DNA of 64,000 bases from Magnetococcus sp. PR-3 (GTDB lineage: Bacteria; Pseudomonadota; Magnetococcia; Magnetococcales; Magnetococcaceae): the NCBI RefSeq assembly GCF_036689865.1, contig NZ_JBAHUQ010000003.1:62001-126000 (forward strand), in the 5' to 3' direction. The number at the start of each line of letters is the position of its first letter. Within the stretch, counting starts at the first letter, position 1. Below are positions 57,360-64,000 of the stretch, piece by piece. A program made the translations under genes and the position numbers. The notes beneath the pieces were generated by a model. It did not search any database and had not been told where the DNA came from. It saw only the letters and a list, made by a program, of their open reading frames with translations.

Positions 57360-57605
57360 AATCTTCTACCTGTGGTGGTCCAAGCCCCAGATCCCAGGAT
57401 CCACCCCCCTCTCTATATCCTACATCATGACGATTTTATCAGTACTGATCAAGTCTTTTTTTAATGCATAAGTACCTGATATCACATAGTTGTGCAGGAT
57501 ATGACCTATAAACAGAACTAGAAATGACACATACTGACAATAGAGAAATTGTGAAAAAGATATTTTGTACATAGAAGGTATGTGGATTTAGCACTGCCCC
57601 TTTAC

Positions 57606-58988
57606 CTAGAGACCATGCATGGTCGCAACCCAGGGCTGTATCACCTCTAAGGGTGGTTGGGGGGCCGGACCTAACAAACTCATATTCTGATCCGTATGTA
57701 ACTTGGGTAAACGCGGCAGTTGGATATGAAACCGTTTATCGTGTTGATTCAGGTAGTGACACAGTGCTTCCCCCGCCCCTTTGGCCATGGCGTACTCAAC
57801 CAAGCCTTTGGGTACATCGGTCACATAGATGGTAGAAGGATAAAAAACCTGTAACGGTTCACCATCTGTACGGACCAAACGCTCTAACGTTTGTAAAAAA
57901 CCGTGTACATAAAACTGCTCAAAATAGGCCAAGCGCTGAGCATCCACCAAACCATGTGCCACACCACGACCAATTGGGGGTGTGGCAAAATAGTAGAGAT
58001 GGCTGTAGTGCGGGTTTAGATCTTGGGGGGGGTGACACACATCCCATTTTAAGAGATCACAACATCCACCCGCTTGGGTGATCTCCTGGGCCACACGCTG
58101 GGCATCTTCTTGACCATGGGCATAGGTAATGGTCACCTGCCCTCCTCCAGCCGCAATCAACTTGGCTGCGACCTCACCCAAACCACGGGCGCCACCAAGC
58201 ACAAGAGCATGTGTACCGACATAGGCTTGATGACCATAACGTTCCACCATGGCTTGTGCAGAGGGCTGTTCGACAGGTGGGGGTCGGAAAAAGGCCTGAA
58301 CCGCTCCCTGCATCACGCCACCTTCAACTTCCATTTTAATGGGTGCTCGAGGAGAGCTGGCCCGTTTGACCCGGTAGCGCAACTGTGTTGAATGGGTTGC
58401 TTGCGCTTGGCGTTGCAGTTTAAACCCGGAAAAGAGGGAGTGCAGCCCTGGGCAGACCATACCAACCAGTTGGGTTAAGCCCAACAGCACCGCCAAAGCT
58501 TGCGGGTCATGGTACACACCCAATGCAGGAAAAAGTGCCTGTAACTGAGGTTGATCCACCGGTAACGGTACGGAGCCGGTCTGGTCTTTACACTGGTTAA
58601 AAAGAGGTTGCTGCGGCATAGAGACATGCGCAGGGGCGTGAGGTAAAGGATCGGACCCGTGATCACCCGGTGTGATCCATAAACTCATCCGTGGCCCACC
58701 ATCATCCACCAGTTGCAGCTTAAGCCGTTCTCCTTCTTGCACCATGGGCGCAACACGAACCGGATCCTGTATAAAAACCGGTTGGGAAAAATGAGCTTCA
58801 ATGGCAGCCAATGGGGGTAGCTTGCCCTGCTGGGCCAGATCTTCCAACAGAACAAAAACCAGATGCATACCATGCACCACCACTTGACCAAAAGGGGTCC
58901 GTCTGGCAGCAATGGTGTCTACATGCATGGGGTTGTAATCCCCGGAAAGCTGAGCAAAAGCCTGTTGATGATCCTGTGTAAAATTCAT
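57606..58988 (-). CDS. MaoC-like dehydratase / short-chain dehydrogenase fusion
   Basis: 460 residues. N-terminal hot-dog domain (about 1-120) with the MaoC motif SGDYNPMHVD and FGQVVVHGMH; C-terminal SDR domain (about 255-455) with a Rossmann LVLGGARGLGEVAAKL, and a YAMAK Tyr-x3-Lys near 402. Both activities would work on acyl thioesters: hydration/dehydration and keto reduction. Fifth and last gene of the FkbH operon, nine bases after the GNAT-like gene. Such a fusion next to FkbH and an ACP suggests tailoring of a carrier-bound acyl group. Confidence 0.82.
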   Translation of the reverse strand: MNFTQDHQQAFAQLSGDYNPMHVDTIAARRTPFGQVVVHGMHLVFVLLEDLAQQGKLPPLAAIEAHFSQPVFIQDPVRVAPMVQEGERLKLQLVDDGGPRMSLWITPGDHGSDPLPHAPAHVSMPQQPLFNQCKDQTGSVPLPVDQPQLQALFPALGVYHDPQALAVLLGLTQLVGMVCPGLHSLFSGFKLQRQAQATHSTQLRYRVKRASSPRAPIKMEVEGGVMQGAVQAFFRPPPVEQPSAQAMVERYGHQAYVGTHALVLGGARGLGEVAAKLIAAGGGQVTITYAHGQEDAQRVAQEITQAGGCCDLLKWDVCHPPQDLNPHYSHLYYFATPPIGRGVAHGLVDAQRLAYFEQFYVHGFLQTLERLVRTDGEPLQVFYPSTIYVTDVPKGLVEYAMAKGAGEALCHYLNQHDKRFHIQLPRLPKLHTDQNMSLLGPAPQPPLEVIQPWVATMHGL

Positions 58989-58997
58989 GGTCTCACT

Positions 58998-60014
58998 TCA
59001 AGGCAGACGGTTGGGACGGTCCTGGTCCCCATCAGCTCGGAAAATACGATGATCCTCCGGCCCCTTAAAGGCGTAGTACATACGTACATTGCGCTGTTCA
59101 AACGGTTCAAAATAGTTTGGAACAATCAAAACACCATCTGGATCCACAGCATGAAAACCCGCCTGTTTTAAGGGGGTATGGTCTGCTAAGCGCACCCAAA
59201 AATCGGCATATTCACACTGTTGCTGCGCCAACACCTCCAACAGCGCGCCACCACACTGTCCCAAATGCTCGATATCCCCCATATAATCCACCAACCGTAA
59301 TGCCTTAGCCCCTTCATGTTCCACCTGACGGGTGGCCAGCAAGCCCACCACTTGATCATCCCGGACCACTTGAAACAGTGGATAGTGGTAGTAGGGATGT
59401 TCCAAAAAACGGCGGCAAAAATAGTCTCCACTTTTGGCAGGAACAGCAGCACCATTTAGGTTGGGCCATGTGGTCAGTGAGGCTTGATCTACCCTCTGTA
59501 ATTGGGCATCCCCTTGCTTAACCTGGGGCAGCACAACTCCTTTGGGTACATGGGCCAGTTGCGGCTGGACCTGGGGATTAAACAGCACATATTGGGTCAG
59601 TTGGCCCGTATGAAAACGCAGCGCTTTGTACATGGGGGGGTGCGCGGTATTAATACCCACCACACCAATCCAGGCATGGGGCTCCTGCTTCATCACAGCA
59701 CGCAACAGGCTTAACCCCAAACCTGCCACACCACAATCATCCCGAACTTTCCACAGCGCCAACCAGATCACATTCTGTCCATCCAAATGCGGATCATAAC
59801 GGGTCAGGTTGATATAACCCAACACCCCCAACAGCTCCTCACCCCGCCATGCCACCATATAGTCATAGCCATCCCGCCCCACAGATTGATGTTGCCAATC
59901 AAACAGCCCCGTATGGGTGGCCATGATATGCCCTTTGGACCAGTGGGTATCAATAAAGGCCATAACACGATCCCGCTCGTGCTGGAGACAACGACGAACC
60001 TCAACCTTGGGCAT
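58998..60014 (-). CDS. GNAT-like acyltransferase, probably two-domain
   Basis: 338 residues. N-terminal half has a GNAT-like core (MVAWRGEELLGVLGYI, about 53-68, and GVAGLGLSLLRAVM, the acetyl-CoA loop region). C-terminal half repeats the look (FQVVRDDQVVGLLATR, then CGGALLEVLAQQQ), so a tandem or internally duplicated fold is likely. It may move the acyl group made on the ACP to an amine of a sugar or other acceptor. The start overlaps the FkbH gene by 14 bases. Confidence 0.65.
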   Translation of the reverse strand: MPKVEVRRCLQHERDRVMAFIDTHWSKGHIMATHTGLFDWQHQSVGRDGYDYMVAWRGEELLGVLGYINLTRYDPHLDGQNVIWLALWKVRDDCGVAGLGLSLLRAVMKQEPHAWIGVVGINTAHPPMYKALRFHTGQLTQYVLFNPQVQPQLAHVPKGVVLPQVKQGDAQLQRVDQASLTTWPNLNGAAVPAKSGDYFCRRFLEHPYYHYPLFQVVRDDQVVGLLATRQVEHEGAKALRLVDYMGDIEHLGQCGGALLEVLAQQQCEYADFWVRLADHTPLKQAGFHAVDPDGVLIVPNYFEPFEQRNVRMYYAFKGPEDHRIFRADGDQDRPNRLP

Positions 60015-61692
60015 GGGGTTGTACCTCTACGGACAAATGGGCGGGTTGGGGATAGGGTTGATGACAGTCCCAGCTAAAAAGATGCTCGGATATTTCCACC
60101 AAACCAGAGTGACGAAGATAGGTTAAACAGGGGGCATTACGGGGGGTGGGCAGATAGCGGGCCACCAGCTGTTTGGCGCCCTGAGCAGTAGCCCAGGCTA
60201 CCGCTTGGGCCATTAACAGGTGCTCAATCTGACGCCCCATAACCCGACAACTGAGGATCAGATCGGTCAACACCGCCTGCTCACCTTCTAGGGCAACCGC
60301 CATAATACCGGTCAGGCCAGATGCCCCAAAACGGTCGGAAACCGATGCCGCCAACAGATGGTGATCCGTATGTTCAGCCCACTGGCTGATCTCCTGTTCG
60401 GAAAGACGGCGCGTGGCCATGTTCATTTGGTTGGTTTTGTTAAAGAGCTGCTCAATACGGGGCAAATTGGCTTTGGTGATAGGGCTTAATACCACCTGCA
60501 TATCCAAGGTGCCTAACCAGTCACCATGGGAGCCCACATCCTCTTTAGCTTCCTGTCGGGCCCGTTCAGCCCGGATCATCTCAGCCCGTTTGCGGTCTTC
60601 ACCACTTAACGCAGGTATTTCAAAACAGTCCATAGCCCGCAAAAAAGTGGCATACTCTGTGGGCTGTTTGGGCCACTCGGGTACCAGTACCTCAGGTAAA
60701 GCTTCCCGCACCCGGCCACGTTCAGCGGGGTTATCATCAATAAACACCACCGATTTAAGACCCAGATTGATCTCCTTGGTCAAATCCGCCACATTTTGGG
60801 CTTTATCCATCCAGTTTATACGCCAACCAGCCAGATCCGTTTTTTTCAGCACCATCTCCGGGTGGTTATCGAACGCTGCCAGGGCCACCTCTTCAGTATT
60901 TTTGCTCACAACCCCTACCAGGATGCCCCGTTTAATCAAACCCTTTAAAGCCCGTTGAAAATCCTGAAAAGCTTCTCCCGCATGATCATGCCCCCCCAGC
61001 CGAATGCCCTCCCAGCCAGTTTCCCCAATGATCCCGCCCCACATGGTATCATCCAGATCCACCAAGACCAGTCGCCTAGCGGCCCCTTGCAGGCCATCCA
61101 CAGCCGCGAGAATATCCTTAGCCGCGGCTTCCAGCACACCATTGCCATAGGGGGTTTTGGTGGCATAACCCATGCGGGGAGAAGCCGCCTTGGGGCCCGC
61201 CACCTGTAACCAGGATTGGGCATCTAGAAGATGAATATTGGGGGCTTTGGCCAAACGATCTGCAAGTTGTAGATTGGCCTTGCTCAGCATATATCGCAAC
61301 CCGATACCTGGTCTCCAATCCAACATGCCGTACCCCCGCTCTGCAGGGGGCATCACCCAACTGGCTACAAACAGGTGTTTAACCTGGGCTGCATGGTTTA
61401 GAAGCAACTGGGCAAAGCGATTGACCTCTTTTTCCAAAGCGGCTTCATCAACCGGCTCAAAATCCAAACCATCGGCAAAGCTGGGCAACACCCCTTCTGG
61501 GCGGCACCAAACCATCACCAACGCATCCCCTTGTTCCGGGGCTGCCGCTAAGGTTTGATACACTTGGCCAAAGGGGGTGAGTTTGGCTTCCATACAGTTT
61601 TGGTTTTGGCCGTGGTTCAGCAATCGGGCCAGGACGCTGGTGTTAAAGTCACTGATAAGCGTCAGAGCTGTCTTGGACATGGATTCATCCAT
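60001..61692 (-). CDS. FkbH-like HAD-superfamily protein
   Basis: 563 residues, start overlapping the ACP stop (TAATG). HAD subfamily IIIC centre: LVLVDLDDTMWGGIIGE (about 210) with DxDxT, VVSKN near 262, and VFIDDNPAER near 318. The C-terminal GNAT-like part (about 390-540) has LFNKTNQMNM and the late LPTPRNAPC. FkbH proteins load glyceryl from 1,3-bisphosphoglycerate onto an ACP in polyketide and glycan pathways. The adjacent ACP gene is its natural partner. Confidence 0.88.
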   Translation of the reverse strand: MDESMSKTALTLISDFNTSVLARLLNHGQNQNCMEAKLTPFGQVYQTLAAAPEQGDALVMVWCRPEGVLPSFADGLDFEPVDEAALEKEVNRFAQLLLNHAAQVKHLFVASWVMPPAERGYGMLDWRPGIGLRYMLSKANLQLADRLAKAPNIHLLDAQSWLQVAGPKAASPRMGYATKTPYGNGVLEAAAKDILAAVDGLQGAARRLVLVDLDDTMWGGIIGETGWEGIRLGGHDHAGEAFQDFQRALKGLIKRGILVGVVSKNTEEVALAAFDNHPEMVLKKTDLAGWRINWMDKAQNVADLTKEINLGLKSVVFIDDNPAERGRVREALPEVLVPEWPKQPTEYATFLRAMDCFEIPALSGEDRKRAEMIRAERARQEAKEDVGSHGDWLGTLDMQVVLSPITKANLPRIEQLFNKTNQMNMATRRLSEQEISQWAEHTDHHLLAASVSDRFGASGLTGIMAVALEGEQAVLTDLILSCRVMGRQIEHLLMAQAVAWATAQGAKQLVARYLPTPRNAPCLTYLRHSGLVEISEHLFSWDCHQPYPQPAHLSVEVQPHAQG

Positions 61693-61982
61693 TAGGCGTG
61701 CTGCGTGAGCCAGTTGGTTAGATTACCCAGCGTATGAAAATGGTCAGCATTGGCCTCATCGGCAATGGCATCCAACAAAGAGAGGGAGAGATCCAACTGC
61801 TCCTCCAACTGCTCTTCAACCGCGACAAAAAGATTGATCAAAGAGAGGGAGTCCAACACCCCACCTTCCCCAACCAAAATGGTCGCGGCCTGATCACCCT
61901 GAAGATGGTTCTCTGGGGGGAGCTGCCGGTTTAGTTCCGTAATGGCGTCGGCCAAAATGGTTTCAATGGTCTGTTGATTCAT
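61692..61982 (-). CDS. Acyl carrier protein
   Basis: 96 residues. The phosphopantetheine site GGVLDSLSL has the Ser at about residue 45, in the standard helix-2 position, and the domain length is right. Slightly longer than FabD-pathway AcpP and more like ACPs of secondary-metabolite or glycan-acylation loci. Coupled to FkbH by a one-base overlap and three bases after the deacetylase. Confidence 0.88.
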   Translation of the reverse strand: MNQQTIETILADAITELNRQLPPENHLQGDQAATILVGEGGVLDSLSLINLFVAVEEQLEEQLDLSLSLLDAIADEANADHFHTLGNLTNWLTQHA

Positions 61983-61985
61983 GGT

Positions 61986-62960
61986 TTATCTCTCTATGGC
62001 TTGCGCAACAAAAGTGGCTTGACCACTTCTGGGTAGGGCGTTGGTATCCAGTCTGGGCAGTGTCAGTAGGGTGTCGCGGTTAAAATCCACCGCTAAAGGT
62101 TCGGTGGTAACCGCCATGTCAAAACCATACGCCTGCAATACCTGTTGGGTGGTGGCATTATAACCCCCATATGGGTAGCAGAAACTGGCGAGGGATTGGG
62201 TCGCCCCCAGGGTATCCAAAAAGGTACGGGTTTTTTTAATATCCGCCCGTTGAGCCGCTTCATCCTGGTGGTTTAACCAATCGTGTTGATCACCATGCCC
62301 CCCTACATGCATACCGGCCTCAATCATCACCTTCAATTGGGCAGCATCAACATACAGTTCATTGGCAAAAGCTGCTTCATCGGTGGTCACAAACTGGCTG
62401 AACAGGCGGTGGGTGATGCTTTGACGCAGATCTTCTGGCAAAACATGTTGCAACATGCGCTTGAAATAGATCACCTCAGCCGTGTCATAGCGGAACGGCT
62501 TTTTCCACGCCGCTTCATAGTGGGCAACGCTCTCTAAGGCATGGGAGGTATGGGCCGCGTTCACGGCATCATTCAACGCACTTACCAGTGCATCTTTATG
62601 CTCAACACTGGCGAGAATAAAGTGGATCTTGTTGACATCCAGCACCTCCCGCCGGTCCACCGCACAAACAGGTGGAAAAAACGCACCTGTCAAACCTCGA
62701 TCCATCAGGTGTGGGAAAACGTGCAGGTAGTGATCCAGATAACCGTCATCAAAGGTCAATAATGCGCTCTGTTCCGGGAGCGGATCCCCCCCCTTCATCG
62801 CCTCAGCCACCTGGTGCATACTGACCACATTATAGTGGTTCTGAATATAATCTAACTGACCTAAAAACCCATCCTTTTCAAGACCTTTAATCTCTGGGTA
62901 CCGACTGTGCTTTAGTGGGCGCACGTAGTGGTACATGACGATATGTAGGGAACGGGACAT
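61986..62960 (-). CDS. Polysaccharide deacetylase family protein
   Basis: 324 residues. NodB-type fold: MYHYVRP at the start, TFDDGYLDHY (about 67-76) with the catalytic Asp-Asp, GGHGDQHDWLN (about 219) with the metal His, and CYPYGGYN near 262. A middle helical insert (about 105-205) is longer than in simple deacetylases. No signal peptide, so it acts inside the cell, perhaps removing N-acetyl from a sugar precursor before the acyl group from the ACP is added (inference). First gene of the operon. Confidence 0.85.
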   Translation of the reverse strand: MSRSLHIVMYHYVRPLKHSRYPEIKGLEKDGFLGQLDYIQNHYNVVSMHQVAEAMKGGDPLPEQSALLTFDDGYLDHYLHVFPHLMDRGLTGAFFPPVCAVDRREVLDVNKIHFILASVEHKDALVSALNDAVNAAHTSHALESVAHYEAAWKKPFRYDTAEVIYFKRMLQHVLPEDLRQSITHRLFSQFVTTDEAAFANELYVDAAQLKVMIEAGMHVGGHGDQHDWLNHQDEAAQRADIKKTRTFLDTLGATQSLASFCYPYGGYNATTQQVLQAYGFDMAVTTEPLAVDFNRDTLLTLPRLDTNALPRSGQATFVAQAIER

Positions 62961-63082
62961 GGTGTCATCGGCCTATGGCTAAGGGGTCATAAGGGGATAT
63001 CAACCCCCTTGATCTAGCAATCAAAAAAGCAAACGGTGTACCACTTCCTTACCATCATCCCGAACAAAAACACCACGCCCCC

Positions 63083-63111
63083 CTTGTAGAATCTTTTCGC
63101 CGTACCCATCT
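63083..63111 (+). promoter_or_regulatory. clpB: Heat-shock (sigma32-type) promoter of clpB
   Basis: CTTGTAG (63083-63089) and CCCATCT (63105-63111) with a 15-base spacer match the sigma32 pattern CTTGAAA / CCCATNT well. It lies about 40 bases before the clpB start. The -35 has two mismatches. Confidence 0.6.
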
Positions 63112-63148
63112 GAATGCATGGAAGCACACCCCATAAAAGGATGGAACC

Positions 63149-64000
63149 ATGCAACAGGAACAACTGACCAGCAAATCTGCCGAAGCCCTGAACAGTGCCG
63201 TAGGTTTGGCCGCTGAACGTGGCCAACAGTATGTGGAACCAGAACATCTGTTGCTGGCCATGTTGCAGCAAAAAGATGGGTTGATCCCTGCCTTATTAAC
63301 CAAAATGCAGGCACCTCTACCTGCCTTGTCACAAGCCACCACCGCCACGGTAGATAACCTACCCCGTGTCGGGGGAGATGGTGCGGCACAAACCCTACCC
63401 TCCCGTCGTTTACAAAGTTTGTGGCGCGACGCGGAAAAAGAGGCGGCCTCCCTACGGGATGAATACACCTCCACCGAGCACTTCCTGCTGGCCATGAGTG
63501 AAATGCAAGAGGGTGCTCTGCCAGGTTTGTTCCGTCAGTTTGCCCTTAACCGCTCAAAAATATTGGATGCCCTTAAGAGCGTACGCAGTGGTCAACGGGT
63601 AACCAGCAAAGATCCTGAAGGCACCTTTCAAGCGCTTGAGAAGTATGCCCGTGATCTGACTGAGCTGGCCAAGAGCGGCAAATTGGACCCCGTCATTGGG
63701 CGAGATGAAGAGATCCGCCGCACCATTCAGGTTCTTAGCCGTCGTACCAAGAACAACCCCGTGCTGATTGGTGAACCTGGGGTGGGAAAAACCGCCATTG
63801 TAGAAGGGTTGGCACTGCGTATTGAACGGGGTGATGTGCCGGAGTCCTTAAAAACCGTACGTATTGTCTCACTGGATATGGGTGCCTTGGTGGCGGGTGC
63901 CAAATATCGGGGAGAGTTTGAAGAGCGGTTAAAGGCCGTGCTTAAAGAGGTCCAAGAAGCCGCCGGTCAGATTATTCTATTTATTGATGAGATGCACACC
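63149..64000 (+). CDS. clpB: ATP-dependent chaperone ClpB, partial (C-terminus off the right edge)
   Basis: 284 residues visible, start at the ATG at 63149 with AAAGGATGG ahead. The N-terminal Clp_N double repeat (about 1-145, with [12 protein letters not shown] and STEHFLLAM) is followed by NBD1 with [12 protein letters not shown], Walker A GEPGVGKT (about 208-215) and Walker B LFIDE just before the edge. ClpB is a hexameric disaggregase working with DnaK. The sigma32-type promoter upstream fits heat-shock control. Confidence 0.97.
   Translation, partial: MQQEQLTSKSAEALNSAVGLAAERGQQYVEPEHLLLAMLQQKDGLIPALLTKMQAPLPALSQATTATVDNLPRVGGDGAAQTLPSRRLQSLWRDAEKEAASLRDEYTSTEHFLLAMSEMQEGALPGLFRQFALNRSKILDALKSVRSGQRVTSKDPEGTFQALEKYARDLTELAKSGKLDPVIGRDEEIRRTIQVLSRRTKNNPVLIGEPGVGKTAIVEGLALRIERGDVPESLKTVRIVSLDMGALVAGAKYRGEFEERLKAVLKEVQEAAGQIILFIDEMHT

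Overview
The window reads as a chromosomal segment of a free-living, motile, Gram-negative proteobacterium. Evidence: lipoprotein and signal-peptide genes, AsmA and LapB envelope factors, a methyl-accepting chemotaxis protein, c-di-GMP proteins (GGDEF-EAL and PilZ), a proteobacterial pheA-tyrA-aroA-cmk-rpsA block and a ribD-ribE-ribBA-ribH-nusB-thiL block. The overall look (moderate GC, many signalling proteins, gene style) reminds me of the Magnetococcus lineage, but that is an impression and no magnetosome gene is present. I saw no tRNA, rRNA, CRISPR array, insertion sequence or phage gene.

Layout. 1-4075 (minus): a periplasmic binding protein followed by a PAS-GGDEF-EAL signalling protein cut by the left edge. 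4404-6332: a double cyclic-nucleotide-binding domain fused to an acyltransferase. 6750-9852 (minus): a PhoD-type phosphatase and an alpha/beta esterase. 10041-23301 (plus): the most unusual part, two tight runs of 7 and 6 genes separated by a minus-strand chemotaxis receptor. They encode an ExbB/TolQ-like channel, a one-TM protein with an acidic residue at the membrane entry (ExbD/MotB-like), a TonB-like proline-rich protein, a lipoprotein, several exported proteins, an intact and an apparently inactive lytic transglycosylase, a membrane-anchored Lon-like domain protein and two unknown proteins. I read this as a candidate undescribed envelope-spanning, ion-driven system.

23370-31886: amtB, then the aromatic amino acid / cmk / rpsA block. 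32197-35010 (minus): a small exported protein, a GT4 glycosyltransferase and an amino-acid-type binding protein. 35313-42592: rpiB, glyA, riboflavin genes, nusB, thiL. 43018-45832: orphan larB and, convergent to it, asnB. 46196-53695: a PEP-repeat membrane protein, a nucleotide-sugar epimerase, AsmA, LapB and a fused SpmA-SpmB protein.

53696-57359 is gene-poor: a broken gene, a PilZ protein, two small unknown genes, a STAS protein and a strong 14-bp inverted repeat. 57606-62960 (minus) is a compact five-gene operon (polysaccharide deacetylase, acyl carrier protein, FkbH-like protein, GNAT-like protein, MaoC-SDR fusion) that probably builds an acyl group on a carrier protein for a surface glycan or small molecule. 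The window ends inside clpB, which has a heat-shock-type promoter.

All functions are inferred by reading motifs; no database search was possible.
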